Shown here piece after piece: positions 17,965-27,577 of a stretch of DNA of 49,995 bases. Position numbers and translations under genes: made by a program. The notes beneath the pieces are model-generated. The model did no database searches. It had not been told where the DNA came from and was given only the letters and a program-made list of their open reading frames with translations. Origin of the DNA: an uncultured Eisenbergiella sp. (lineage in GTDB: Bacteria > Bacillota > Clostridia > Lachnospirales > Lachnospiraceae); NCBI GenBank assembly GCA_947626995.1, contig CANQUI010000010.1, positions 1-49,995 on the forward strand, in the 5' to 3' direction. Position 1 is the first letter of the stretch, and the number at the start of each line of letters is the position of its first letter.

Positions 17965-19293
17965 ATGGAGAATGAAAAGAAACAGTTAAACTTTGCGCCA
18001 TACATACCCAACAATGTGCCGGAGAATCAGGTTCTGGTTGCGCCGGAGGGCGTATGGCATCCCATGGATGACGGAACCTGGCCTCTTCACCCGTTTTCTT
18101 ATGACCGCTGGGAAAAAGAGGAACTGAGCTGGTATGACGGCTGTTATATTCACGCGGGCCTGAATCCATTTATGTTCTATGACGTGAAGGGAAAAGAACT
18201 GCTGGATCTCATGGAGAGAATCAGCGTCAATACATTCCGGGTTTTCCCGGTTGGCAAGGCAAGACATACCATTATCTGCGGAGAGGACGGAAAGATTATC
18301 TGTGATGGAATTATGATCCGCAGATCAGAAGACGAATTTATCTGCGCAAATTTGCCGGATCCGGCCATGTTCAATCAGCAGATGGGCAATCCGTTTCATA
18401 TCGTCAGTGAAGATACATCTTGTAAACGCTTCTTTTTCCAGCTCTGCGGTCCGTCCTCGCTGCAGATCGCAGAGGAAGCAGCGAGAGCGGATCTGCATGA
18501 TCTGAAGTTTATGTACATAAAAGATACTGAGATTGAAGGAAAAAAGGCATTTATCCTGCGGACCAGCATGGCCGGAACCTTAGGATATGAGGTGCATGGC
18601 GCTCTGGAAGATGCCCATGTGATTTATAATAAGCTGTTGGAGGTCGGCGAAAAATATGGGATTCAGCGTCTTGGCCGCTATGCTTATGTCAATGCACACT
18701 GTGAGGGGAGCATTCCACAGCTCTGCGAGCATTTCTCTTCGCCGTTTATCCCGCAGCCGGTCATTTCCGGAAGTATTCCGCGTGATTCTGAGTTAATCTT
18801 CCGCAGCCCCATAGACCTTGGCTGGGAAAACCTGATCAGGTTTAACCATGAATTTGTGGGAAAGGATGCGCTTCAGAAAGAACTGGCCGGACATCATAAC
18901 ACCTGTGTGCATCTGGTATGGGATAAGGCTTCCGTTCTAAATGTGATTGCCGGTACCATGGATAAGGAAAAACAGTATGATACCCTGGATATGGTCGGAG
19001 ACTATGACCATGTGCGTAATAATGGGGGTATGCATATAGATGCCGTATATGACGGAGATAAAATGATCGGTGCATCATCCGGCCGTATGCTCTCTCCAAA
19101 GACGAGGGAAATGATCTCCATCTGCACCATTGATACGGATTATGCGGCGGAAGGAAAAGAAGTTGAGGTTCTCTGGGGAAATCCGGGAACCAATCAGGTC
19201 CGCATCAAGGCGGTTGTCACCCTGTTCCCTTATATCAAAGAGGGCAGAAATGCGGATTTTGATATCGAATCCATCCCGCATCCGGAGTTCTGA
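17965..19293 (+). CDS. LigM-like (GcvT-fold) O-demethylase homologue 1
   Basis: A 442-residue protein of the aminomethyltransferase/GcvT superfamily, resembling LigM, the tetrahydrofolate-dependent aryl-O-demethylase (vanillate/3-O-methylgallate type). Family features seen: an N-terminal W-H-P and W-P-L-H-P-F segment, L-N-P-F-M-F-Y-D-V-K-G-K-E-L, G-M/T-L-G-Y-E-V-H-G near residue 205-215, F-N-H-E-F-V-G-K-D-A-L near 294-304, and V-L-W-G-N-P-G-T-N-Q near the end. The length matches LigM. It is very close to the third homologue at 25126 and more distant from the second. The presumed reaction is transfer of a methyl group from a methoxylated or methylated substrate to tetrahydrofolate. Substrate unknown. 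GGAGG lies 9 bases before the ATG. Confidence 0.82.
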   Translation: MENEKKQLNFAPYIPNNVPENQVLVAPEGVWHPMDDGTWPLHPFSYDRWEKEELSWYDGCYIHAGLNPFMFYDVKGKELLDLMERISVNTFRVFPVGKARHTIICGEDGKIICDGIMIRRSEDEFICANLPDPAMFNQQMGNPFHIVSEDTSCKRFFFQLCGPSSLQIAEEAARADLHDLKFMYIKDTEIEGKKAFILRTSMAGTLGYEVHGALEDAHVIYNKLLEVGEKYGIQRLGRYAYVNAHCEGSIPQLCEHFSSPFIPQPVISGSIPRDSELIFRSPIDLGWENLIRFNHEFVGKDALQKELAGHHNTCVHLVWDKASVLNVIAGTMDKEKQYDTLDMVGDYDHVRNNGGMHIDAVYDGDKMIGASSGRMLSPKTREMISICTIDTDYAAEGKEVEVLWGNPGTNQVRIKAVVTLFPYIKEGRNADFDIESIPHPEF

Positions 19294-19296
19294 GCC

Positions 19297-19719
19297 ATGG
19301 AAAAGGTCGGGGTATTGGTAAATCTTCTGATCAACATCGTCATGGGTATCGTTCTGGGTGTGACCGGGCAGCTTCTGCAGGGAGGTTTTTCGCTGTTGGC
19401 CTTTTGCCAGAGCTTCCTCCTCAGCATGGGCGTGGGATACCTGATCGGGAGTTATATCCCGGTCATGTCGATCGGAAAATCTGTCGCGCATGCGTTGGGC
19501 GCAAAAAAAGGAATAGCGGAATATGTCCTGTCAACACTTGTGATAGCGGTGATTATGGTTGTCCTGATTACTTTTTGCTGCATGTTTGTTCAGGCGGGGG
19601 CAGCTGTGTTTACAGTATTCGGGAAAATGATCGTACCGTTTCTGATTGTTGGAAGTATTGCAATTGAACTTTCTTTATACTGGCTTATGCAGTTTGCTGA
19701 AAAATATTATTCAAAATAA
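19297..19719 (+). CDS. Small multi-spanning membrane protein
   Basis: A 140-residue protein with four predicted membrane helices (about residues 6-26, 32-52, 75-98 and 104-128), a Gly-rich second helix and no catalytic residues. It begins 3 bases after the stop of demethylase homologue 1, so the two are translationally linked, and precedes homologue 2 by 10 bases. I do not recognise the family. The place in the cluster suggests a role in uptake or efflux of the substrate or product, but four helices is small for a transporter unless it oligomerises. Confidence 0.75.
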   Translation: MEKVGVLVNLLINIVMGIVLGVTGQLLQGGFSLLAFCQSFLLSMGVGYLIGSYIPVMSIGKSVAHALGAKKGIAEYVLSTLVIAVIMVVLITFCCMFVQAGAAVFTVFGKMIVPFLIVGSIAIELSLYWLMQFAEKYYSK

Positions 19720-19729
19720 GGAGGAAAAA

Positions 19730-21097
19730 ATGATGACACAGACACTTGATTTCACACCGTTCTGCCCCGTACCGGATCATGCATCTTTATTTGCACCCAC
19801 ATTTGTGGGCGTTTCCGCGTATGAGTACACAAACTGGAGGGATGAAACGATTTCGTGGAAAACCACAGCATATCTTCACGCCGGTCTGAATCCCACCGAT
19901 ACTTATAAACTGAAAGGGCCGGACGTTATCAAATTCCTGTCGCGGGTATGCGCTACTAACTTTGACATTTTCCCGGTAGGAAGGATCAAACACGGTCTTG
20001 TGGTCGATGAGAAGGGCCGTATCATGCAGGACGGCGTGCTTGTCCGCACAGCAGAGGATGAGGTTATGACGTACTGGATGGTGCCCATGCTCAACTATTA
20101 TCTGGACACTAAGAAATTCGGGGATTTCGACGTGACCGGAGAGATTCTGACTGGAAAGGTTTTCCTGTTTCAGATCGGCGGTCCCGTATCTATTGATATT
20201 GTAGAGCGGGCAAGCGGAATGGATCTTCGCGGTCTGAAATTCCTCCGTTCCGTGGAAGGTACGATCGCGGGAAAGCCTGTCCGCATTCTTCGGATTGGTA
20301 TGGCGGGAACGATTGCCTACGAGGTTCACGGCGCGATTGAAGATGCGCACGAGGTCTATAACGCCCTGTATGAAGCCGGCAAGCCGCTCGGCATCCGAAG
20401 GCTTGGCTCGCACTGCTATCCCATGAACCACGCGGAGAACGGATTCCCGCAGTACGGTGTACATTTTATGGAGCCCAGGGGAGAAAATGCGGATCTTATG
20501 AATTATCTGAAATCCACGCCGGGCATGGAATTCCATGTGTTCACGGCGACTGCTATGAATCCGCAGGGCAGCGCCTCTGACGATCCCAGCCTGTTCTTCC
20601 ATGACCCGTATGAATTTGGGTGGGGAAAGATGATCCATTTTGACCATGAATTTGTGGGGAAAGAGGCCCTTGAAAAGATTAAAGCAGAAAATAAACGGCA
20701 GATCGTGACGCTGGAATGGAATGTGGATGATGTGGCCGAGGTATACGCCTCCCAGTTTAAAGACGATGAGCCCTACAAATATATTGATACGCCAACCGAT
20801 TTGAATTTCTGGCCGGATATGACAGGCGCGGTTTTCCATGACCGTGTATTGAACGGGAAAGGGGAAAACATCGGTGTGAGTTTCGGGCGCCAGAATTCCG
20901 CTTATTTCCACCGCATGATCTCCATCTGCTGTCTGGATACGGAGTATACCGAACTGGGCACGGAGGTCTATGTGCTCTGGGGCGATCCGGGGAAGAGGCA
21001 GAAGAAGATTCGGGCCAGGGTTGTCAGATTCCCCTATAACAATGTGCTTCGCAACGAAACGACAGATGTTTCCAAGCTGCCGAAGGCAGAGGGATAA
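19730..21097 (+). CDS. LigM-like (GcvT-fold) O-demethylase homologue 2
   Basis: A 455-residue LigM-like protein, the member of the trio closest to classical LigM. It shows N-W-R-D-E near residue 31, a G-M-A-G-T-I-A-Y-E-V-H-G segment near 190, L-G-S-H-C-Y-P-M-N near 226, H-F-D-H-E-F-V-G-K-E-A-L near 305, V-T-L-E-W-N-V-D-D-V-A near 327 and V-L-W-G-D-P-G near 420. I chose ATG 19730, preceded by AAGGAGGAAAAA; a second ATG follows at once. Compared with homologues 1 and 3 it has a different substrate-side middle region, so the three probably act on different methyl positions or substrates, or as partners. Confidence 0.82.
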   Translation: MMTQTLDFTPFCPVPDHASLFAPTFVGVSAYEYTNWRDETISWKTTAYLHAGLNPTDTYKLKGPDVIKFLSRVCATNFDIFPVGRIKHGLVVDEKGRIMQDGVLVRTAEDEVMTYWMVPMLNYYLDTKKFGDFDVTGEILTGKVFLFQIGGPVSIDIVERASGMDLRGLKFLRSVEGTIAGKPVRILRIGMAGTIAYEVHGAIEDAHEVYNALYEAGKPLGIRRLGSHCYPMNHAENGFPQYGVHFMEPRGENADLMNYLKSTPGMEFHVFTATAMNPQGSASDDPSLFFHDPYEFGWGKMIHFDHEFVGKEALEKIKAENKRQIVTLEWNVDDVAEVYASQFKDDEPYKYIDTPTDLNFWPDMTGAVFHDRVLNGKGENIGVSFGRQNSAYFHRMISICCLDTEYTELGTEVYVLWGDPGKRQKKIRARVVRFPYNNVLRNETTDVSKLPKAEG

Positions 21098-21109
21098 AGG
21101 AGGCACGGC

Positions 21110-23068
21110 ATGAGAAAATACCCTCATTTATCAAGTCCCTATACGATCCGGAACGTTACGTTCCGGAATCGTATTGTGACGACGCCGACCGGACTGACTT
21201 ATCCGGACGAATACAGCGGGGCTCCCGACTTCAGGACAGTTTTATTTTACGAGAAGAAAGCGCGCGGCGGGGCCGCCGCCGTGACTTACGGGGAGACGCC
21301 GGTAAACAATGTGGATGCGGTCCGGCGGCCGAACGTAGACGTGATCCGGCCGGATTTCTCCAGAATGATCCTGCCCAATAAGGACTGGGTAAAATATACG
21401 GATGCCATCACCCGCCACGGGGCGGTTGCCTCCATTCAGCTGGCCCATGCGGGGCTCTTCGCGGAGCCGGTTTTCAATGCGGGCCGGGGAACGCCGATCG
21501 GCCCGGTCTCTTTTGTGAAGGAAAACGGGACGCAGGTTAAGGGCATGGACGAGGAAGATATGGCGCGCATCGCCAACGACTTTGCGGAGGCTGCCCTTTG
21601 CGCCAAGACAGCGGGGTTCCAGGAAGTGATGGTGCAGTGCTGCCATGGCTGGCTGCTGGCGCAGTTTCTGTCTCCCGTATGGAATACCAGAACGGACGAG
21701 TACGGCGGGCCGATTGAAAACAGGGCAAAATTTCCGCTGCAGGTGCTGAAGGCCGTCCGGGAAAAGGTTGGTAATGACATGGTGATCGAGATCCGGATCA
21801 GCGGAGATGAGCATCAGAAGAACGGGTGGCCGATAGAGGATGTGATCCGGTTTTCCCATATGGTGGAAGGGATCGTGGACATCATTCAGATTTCCTCCGG
21901 GGATTACCATAATTCGGAGCATTACTGCTTTTCCGATATTCTGATGCCCCACTTCTGCAACGTGCCGGTAGCCAAAGCGCTGAAGGAAGCCGGCGTAAAG
22001 ACGGCGATCTCCGTTGTGGGCGCCAACGACGACCCGCAGGAGATGGAGCGCCTGGTGGCGGAAGGGATCGTGGACTTTATTGCTATCGGACGCGGGGCTC
22101 TGGCAGACAGCGATATGCCGAGAAAGATCCTTCAGGGGAAAGAGGAGGATATCCGCCCCTGTATCCGCTGCGTGGACTGCATGGGCCGCATTTACGGGGG
22201 ATTCTATGCCTGCAATGTAAACCCGATGGCAGGGCAGGAGGCCTATCTTCTGAATACGCCGCCCGCGGAGGAGAAGAAAAAGGTTCTCGTTGTCGGCGGC
22301 GGGCCGGGCGGGATGCAGGCAGCCATCACGGCGGCAGATCGCGGGCATGAGGTAATCCTTGCGGAACAGAAGGATCGTCTGGGCGGGACGCTGCTTTTCA
22401 CGGACATCGACGTTCACAAAAAGGACCTGAAGCGGTTCAAGGATTATCTGGTTCGTCAGGTCGGCAAGCGGAAGATTGACGTAAGGCTGAATACCACAGC
22501 GGATATCGGACTTTTGGAGGAGCTGCAGCCGGAGGCGATCATCGTGGCAGCCGGGGCGACCCCGCGTGTTCTCAGGGCGGAGGGAAGCGAACTTGCCTAT
22601 CATGCGACCGCAGCTTACTACCAGCCGGAAAAGGTCGGCCGCAGGGTCGTGCTGATCGGCGGCGGGCTGATCGGCTGTGAAGTCGCCCTGCACATGGCCG
22701 AGTTTGGGAAGGATGTCACCATCCTTGAACTGACGGACCAGCTGGCAAGGGACGCGAATATGTTCCACAGGCCGACGATGCTTGAGCTGATGAAGGAAAA
22801 GAAAGAACAGATCCACAGCATCTTAAATGCTTCCACAACCGCAGTCCAAAAAGACTGCGTTGTCTATAAGGACGCTAAAGGGGAAGAACATTTCATCGAG
22901 GCGGATACCGTGCTGTATGCCGTTGGCAGCGCCGCCAATACCTCTGTGGTGGAGGAACTGCGCGCCTGGGACGGTTGGGAAATGTTCCGGCCCATTGGGG
23001 ACTGCACGGGAGCAGGCATTGTCCGAAAGGCTGTCCACGGCGGGTATTATGCCGCTTTGGATATTTGA
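21110..23068 (+). CDS. Old-yellow-enzyme/dienoyl-CoA-reductase-type flavoprotein
   Basis: A 652-residue FMN/[4Fe-4S]/FAD oxidoreductase of the FadH/BaiCD/BaiH type. The N-terminal TIM barrel carries Q-L-A-H-A-G (about 107-112) and R-T-D-E-Y-G-G-P-I-E-N-R. Cysteines at about 351, 354, 357 and 368 form the cluster site. A FAD-binding motif (V-G-G-G-P-G-G) starts near 394 and a second nucleotide-binding motif (I-G-G-G-L-I-G-C-E) near 515. Family members reduce activated C=C bonds of enoates, steroids or aromatic side chains with NAD(P)H. The cysteine spacing C-x2-C-x2-C-x10-C is slightly tighter than the usual x2-x3-x11. AAAGGAGG precedes the ATG. Likely partner of the demethylases in breaking down plant-derived phenolics; substrate unproven. 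Confidence 0.9.
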   Translation: MRKYPHLSSPYTIRNVTFRNRIVTTPTGLTYPDEYSGAPDFRTVLFYEKKARGGAAAVTYGETPVNNVDAVRRPNVDVIRPDFSRMILPNKDWVKYTDAITRHGAVASIQLAHAGLFAEPVFNAGRGTPIGPVSFVKENGTQVKGMDEEDMARIANDFAEAALCAKTAGFQEVMVQCCHGWLLAQFLSPVWNTRTDEYGGPIENRAKFPLQVLKAVREKVGNDMVIEIRISGDEHQKNGWPIEDVIRFSHMVEGIVDIIQISSGDYHNSEHYCFSDILMPHFCNVPVAKALKEAGVKTAISVVGANDDPQEMERLVAEGIVDFIAIGRGALADSDMPRKILQGKEEDIRPCIRCVDCMGRIYGGFYACNVNPMAGQEAYLLNTPPAEEKKKVLVVGGGPGGMQAAITAADRGHEVILAEQKDRLGGTLLFTDIDVHKKDLKRFKDYLVRQVGKRKIDVRLNTTADIGLLEELQPEAIIVAAGATPRVLRAEGSELAYHATAAYYQPEKVGRRVVLIGGGLIGCEVALHMAEFGKDVTILELTDQLARDANMFHRPTMLELMKEKKEQIHSILNASTTAVQKDCVVYKDAKGEEHFIEADTVLYAVGSAANTSVVEELRAWDGWEMFRPIGDCTGAGIVRKAVHGGYYAALDI

Positions 23069-23212
23069 ATGTTTTTCTAAAAGTCTGCCCTTTTCCTCGA
23101 AGGCCGGATGTGCCGTAACAACAACAATTTTACTGCTCGGAGGGAGCGTAAAATAAGTGCAGGTTTTTTTATATCCTAAATCTATAATGGGAGAAACGCA
23201 GGGAGAATCATT

Positions 23213-25028
23213 ATGAAAGAAGTAAAGCACCCTAAAAAACCATTACTGTATTATTACGGTATTGTTATGCTTGTACTTGTTCTTTTTAATCTAATCGCCA
23301 TGCCATGGATCGCGCAGCGTCAGATTCAGGAGGTCGATTACGGCACATTTATGAACATGACAGAAGAAAGAAATATCGGCCTGGTGGAAATTCAGAGTAA
23401 TCAGATCCTGTTTATAGACAAAGAAGGAACTGTTGTATACAAGACAGGTCTGATTGCTGATCTGGATCTTGTCAACCGTCTGCACGAGGCCGGGGCGCAG
23501 TTCTCAGGTGAAATTGTAGAACAATCCTCGCCGCTGCTCAGCCTGATTTTGTCCTGGATTCTCCCGATTGCATTCTTCTTTATCATTGGTCAGATCATTT
23601 CCAGGAGAATGATGAATAAGGCCGGCGGGCCGAACTCTCTCATGTTCAATGCTGGGAAAAGCAATGCCAGGGTTTATGTGAAATCCTCAGACGGCATTAA
23701 ATTCTCCGATGTGGAAGGCGTAGACGAAGCTGAGGAAAGCCTGCGGGAGATCGTGGACTATCTGCATGACCCGGACAAATACAAAGAGATCGGCGCGTCC
23801 ATGCCAAAGGGAATCCTGCTGGTCGGCCCTCCCGGCACCGGCAAAACGATGCTGGCAAAGGCGGTTGCGGGCGAGGCCAGTGTTCCGTTCTTCTCCATGT
23901 CCGGTTCCGAGTTTGTGGAAATGTTTGTCGGCATGGGCGCTTCCAAAGTCCGGGATCTGTTCAAACAGGCCAAGGAAAAAGCCCCCCTGTATCGTTTTTA
24001 TTGATGAGATCGATGCCATCGGACTAAAGAGAAACAGCGGAAATATGGGCGGCAACGATGAACGGGAGCAGACGCTGAATCAGCTGCTCACGGAAATGGA
24101 TGGATTTGAGGGTAACAGCGGCGTCATGATTCTGGCGGCGACCAACCGTCCTGAAGCGCTTGATCCCGCGCTGACAAGACCCGGCCGTTTTGACCGCCGT
24201 GTCCCTGTGGAACTCCCCGACCTGAAAGGCAGGGAAGCGATTTTGAAGGTTCATGCTCAAAAAATAAAAATCACTTCCGACGTTGATTTACTGAAGGTGG
24301 CGCGCATGGCATCCGGTGCTTCCGGCGCGGAGCTTGCCAATATAGTAAACGAAGCCGCCCTGCGCGCTGTACGGGCAGGCAGGAAAGCTGCGACTCAAAG
24401 CGATCTTGAAGAAAGCATTGAGGTTGTGATCGCCGGTTATCAGAAGAAGAATGCGATTCTGACAGACAAGGAAAAACTGATTGTCTCCTATCATGAGATC
24501 GGTCATGCACTGGTAGCCGCCAAACAGACAAATTCCGCACCTGTGCAGAAAATTACAATCATTCCGCGCACTTCGGGTGCTCTGGGTTATACCATGCAGG
24601 TGGATGATGGCAACCATTATCTGATGAGCAAGGAAGAAATCGAAAACAAGATTGCCACTCTTACCGGCGGCCGGGCGGCGGAGGAACTTGTTTTCAGCAG
24701 TCTGACAACAGGCGCTTCCAACGATATCGAACAGGCCACCAAGCTGGCTCGCGCCATGATCACGCGGTTCGGCATGAGCAAAGAATTTGATATGGTGGCG
24801 ATGGAAAACGTGACAGGGCAATATCTCGGCGGCGATACCACGCTCGCCTGTGCCGCCGAAACACAGGCCCAGATTGATCGGCAGGTCGTAGAGCTGGTGA
24901 AAAAGCAGCACGAGAAAGCGGCAGGGATCCTGATGGAAAATCGCGGGAAACTGGACGAACTTGCGAAATACCTTTATGAGCATGAAACGATCACGGGAGA
25001 GGAATTTATGAATATTCTGAATGACTGA
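23213..25028 (+). pseudogene. ftsH: FtsH membrane AAA+ zinc protease, frameshifted at C6 run
   Basis: The two frames together give a complete ~605-residue FtsH. There are two N-terminal membrane helices (about residues 9-30 and 106-127); AAA+ Walker A (G-P-P-G-T-G-K-T) near 204-211 and Walker B F-I-D-E-I-D at the start of the second frame; the zinc site H-E-I-G-H (24492-24506; usually H-E-A-G-H); and the third ligand region near T-T-G-A-S-N-D-I-E. The first frame ends at 24004 with a short wrong tail. A C6 run at 23982-23987 carries one base too many: with C5 the frame continues [10 protein letters not shown]. It may be a sequence error, programmed slippage or a real break. It lies between the flavoprotein and the third demethylase, and is probably a second, specialised FtsH rather than the housekeeping one. 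Confidence 0.88.
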
Positions 25029-25125
25029 GCTTTGTTTCAGTACAATCTTGCCAAAGCCGGCAGGGGCGTTTCTGAAAATAATCTTATAACAAAGCTGTTA
25101 AAAATACAGAACGGAGGAAAACAAA

Positions 25126-26493
25126 ATGGCTGGTATTGACAATTTATTCGCGGGTAAAGTGGATGGGACCCCGATCAAGCTTTCTCCTTATATTCCGGGA
25201 ACAGTCCCGAAAAATAAGGTGTATGTGTCGTCAGAAGGTGTATGGCATCCGGATTCAGACGGCGCATGGCCGCTTCATCCCTTTGCATTTGACCGCTGGG
25301 ATGTGGAGGATATGAGCTGGCATGATACGTGTTCGCTCCATGAAGGGCTGAATCCATTTTCCATGTATAAAGTCCATGGGAAAGAGTTCCTGGATCTGCT
25401 GGGCGTGGTGAGTGTGAATACCTTTAAGGTATTTCCGGTTGGAAAAGCGCGCCATACGATCATTTGTGACCAGAATGGGAAGATCATGCTGGACGGCATT
25501 GTTATCCGCAGAAGCGAGGAAGATTTCCTGGCGACCTGTTTCCTTGACCCCAATATGCTGAATCAGATGGTTGGAAACCGTTTCCATTTTGAGAGCAGCT
25601 TCGCAGGTGAGACCAATTTCTTTTTCCAGATGTGCGGGCCGAAATCGCTTTCCATCGTGGAGGAAGCGACCCGGCAGGATCTGCACGACCTGAAATTCAT
25701 GTACACTGCGGATGCCCGGATCGAGGGAAAAGATGTTTTCATTCTTCGTACCGGGATGTCCGGTACCCTTGGCTATGAGGTGCACGGAAATATAGAGGAT
25801 GCCCATATGGTGTACCAGAAGCTCCTCGAAGTCGGAAAAAAATATGGGATTCAGGAGATCGGCAGGCATGGATATATCAATGAGCACTGTGAGGGAAGCA
25901 TTTTCCAGATTGCAGAACATTTCGGCGTGCCGTTCGATACGCCGGAGGATCCGACCGTCTATACGGGAAGTCTTCCGCGCGACAGTGAACTGATCTATCG
26001 AAGCCCGTTTGACTGTGGCTGGGGGAATCTTGTGAAATTCAATCATGATTTCATGGGTAAGGAAGCGCTTATGGCGGAAGCTGCAAGACCGCATAATACT
26101 GCCGTCCACCTGATCTGGAACAGGGAAGATGTTCTGAAAGTGCAGGCCGGGGTGATGGATCCGGATAAGCGGTATGATTACATGGATATGGTCTGTGACT
26201 ATGATTACGTCAGGAACTGCAGCGGAATCCATATTGATGCTGTCTACGACGGAGACAGGATGATCGGCGCTTCCTCTGGAAGAACTCTGGTGGCAAAAAC
26301 GAGGGAGATGATCTCTATCTGCACGATTGCCGAAGAATATGCCGTGGAAGGGAAAGAAGTGGAAGTTCTCTGGGGGAACCCCGGCACAAATCAGGTGCGT
26401 ATCAGGGCTACAGTAACTTTATTCCCGTATATCAAAGAAGGGCGCAATGAGGATTTTGATACGGAAACAATTCCCCATCCGGTATTTGACTGA
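25126..26493 (+). CDS. LigM-like (GcvT-fold) O-demethylase homologue 3
   Basis: A 455-residue close paralogue of homologue 1 with the same motifs in the same order: S-E-G-V-W-H-P, W-P-L-H-P-F, F-P-V-G-K-A-R-H-T-I-I-C, G-T-L-G-Y-E-V-H-G, S-L-P-R-D-S-E-L, V-L-W-G-N-P-G-T-N-Q-V-R-I. It has a longer N-terminus by about 12 residues. ACGGAGG precedes the ATG. It follows ftsH by 97 bases in the same direction. Duplication of the homologue 1 type within one cluster, separated by four genes, suggests specialisation. The presumed cofactor is tetrahydrofolate, as in LigM; no corrinoid protein or activase gene is found nearby, unlike most acetogen O-demethylase loci. Confidence 0.82.
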   Translation: MAGIDNLFAGKVDGTPIKLSPYIPGTVPKNKVYVSSEGVWHPDSDGAWPLHPFAFDRWDVEDMSWHDTCSLHEGLNPFSMYKVHGKEFLDLLGVVSVNTFKVFPVGKARHTIICDQNGKIMLDGIVIRRSEEDFLATCFLDPNMLNQMVGNRFHFESSFAGETNFFFQMCGPKSLSIVEEATRQDLHDLKFMYTADARIEGKDVFILRTGMSGTLGYEVHGNIEDAHMVYQKLLEVGKKYGIQEIGRHGYINEHCEGSIFQIAEHFGVPFDTPEDPTVYTGSLPRDSELIYRSPFDCGWGNLVKFNHDFMGKEALMAEAARPHNTAVHLIWNREDVLKVQAGVMDPDKRYDYMDMVCDYDYVRNCSGIHIDAVYDGDRMIGASSGRTLVAKTREMISICTIAEEYAVEGKEVEVLWGNPGTNQVRIRATVTLFPYIKEGRNEDFDTETIPHPVFD

Positions 26494-26699
26494 TGGGCGA
26501 GGAAAATCTCTGGAATAAACGATATATACTGTTCTGAATTTTGGCAGGGCGGTTGTTGACTCAATCGCCCGCGTTATCTTATCTGGCGGAATCGGAGCGG
26601 GCTGCGGCAAAAACAGAACCGTATCCAGGGCGATGGCAGTGCGGCTGGTTTTAGAAGCCATGGTTTGCTATTATTGATATAAAGCTCAGGAGGTCATGT

Positions 26700-27017
26700 A
26701 TGAGTATTGGCAGAACAATAAAAGAGTTAAGACAGAAAAAGGGTATTACACAGGAGAACTTATCGGATGCGCTGCACGTGTCAGTCCAGACGGTCTCTCG
26801 CTGGGAAAACGGAGTAAATGTCCCTGATTTGTCTGTGCTCCCGGAGCTTGCCGTATATTTCAAAGTGACCGCAGACGATTTGTTGGGCTTTGAAAGGAAA
26901 GATACTATGGAAAAACTGATCAAAACCACTGAGTTATTTGAACTGGTATCTAAACAGGAGGCCGAAGAAATGGTACTGGGATTCAAAGATGAGAAATTTC
27001 CTGTACTTAAAGACTAA
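26700..27017 (+). CDS. XRE-family transcriptional regulator
   Basis: A 105-residue protein with a Cro/C1-type helix-turn-helix in residues 5-58 (I-T-Q-E-N-L-S-D-A-L-H-V-S-V-Q-T-V-S-R-W). A short C-terminal tail follows (D-D-L-L-G-F-E), then about 40 helical residues. RBS AGGAGG. Family members with this arrangement often continue into a longer domain, so this copy may be shortened. The 206 bases before it contain an orphan reading frame (R-A-V-V-D-S-I-A-R-V-I-L-S-G-G-I-G) that I could not assign. Confidence 0.75.
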   Translation: MSIGRTIKELRQKKGITQENLSDALHVSVQTVSRWENGVNVPDLSVLPELAVYFKVTADDLLGFERKDTMEKLIKTTELFELVSKQEAEEMVLGFKDEKFPVLKD

Positions 27018-27125
27018 AAAATTACTGCTGCTGGGGATAAGGTGATACATGAAGCTACTAGGGAATGAAACAGCGAAACTGAAGAATGGAATAAGATAAA
27101 GTATTGTCCGCTCACAACATACGGA

Positions 27126-27461
27126 TCATCTGTTCCTTAAGAAGGTTATAAATCCTGTTGCGGACAAAAATGCATAATCCGGATAATATTGGCCGGCGTT
27201 TTCTTCCTCAACTATCAGGCAGGATACCAGGTCAGGAATAAGGCCGGTATCATTTCCGGATTGCTTCCTGAGCATGGGGATCAGCCTGTACTCATCCAGT
27301 ACTTTCTGAATGACAATGCATGAACCGATCTCCAGGCAGCAGCTTCGGTAAGCGAAAGGAAGTTCCTCAGGAATCCGGGCATCAGGGAAGCAGACCTGAT
27401 ACTTCTCATTGGGATACATCAGCGCAGGATCTTCCGGAGATACTTTTCCAATAATGGTTCT
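27126..27461 (-). pseudogene. Transposase N-terminal remnant (IS1634/IS4-like)
   Basis: On the reverse strand a fragment reads R-T-I-I-G-K-V-S-P-E-D, M-Y-P-N-E-K-Y and, near its end, L-V-S-C-L-I-V-E-E-E-N-A-G-Q-Y-Y-P-D-Y-A, a motif typical of the N-terminal part of IS1634/IS4-type transposases. The rest of the gene is missing: the frame ends at a stop near 27126 and nothing downstream on that strand continues it. It is a scar of an old insertion between the demethylase cluster and the Rrf2 operon. Confidence 0.65.
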
Positions 27462-27545
27462 CAGTAAAGTGTGCCTTTGCGGTGCAATTTTCGCTTGTGG
27501 TGTAAAATGTGTGCCGGGTGATGCCCGGCTTTTCTTATGAGCCTA

Positions 27546-27574
27546 TTGACAGGCTTTTTGTTTTTATGTATAAT
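27546..27574 (+). promoter_or_regulatory. Consensus sigma-70 promoter of the Rrf2 operon
   Basis: TTGACA (27546-27551), a 17-base spacer and TATAAT (27569-27574): both hexamers and the spacing match the sigma-A consensus exactly. It should be a strong promoter unless repressed, and an operator-like repeat lies immediately downstream. Confidence 0.9.
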
Positions 27575-27577
27575 GTA

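Noticed and set aside
19787-21127. A 446-codon open frame antisense to demethylase homologue 2
   Set aside because: Shadow of a well-supported gene; the sequence has no recognisable domain.
21242-22816. A 524-codon open frame antisense to the flavoprotein gene
   Set aside because: A shadow frame caused by the high GC of the real gene; no family resemblance and no ribosome site.
23128-23153. Hairpin between the flavoprotein and ftsH as terminator
   Set aside because: The stem has a bulge, and the T run is separated from it by about ten bases, so termination is doubtful.
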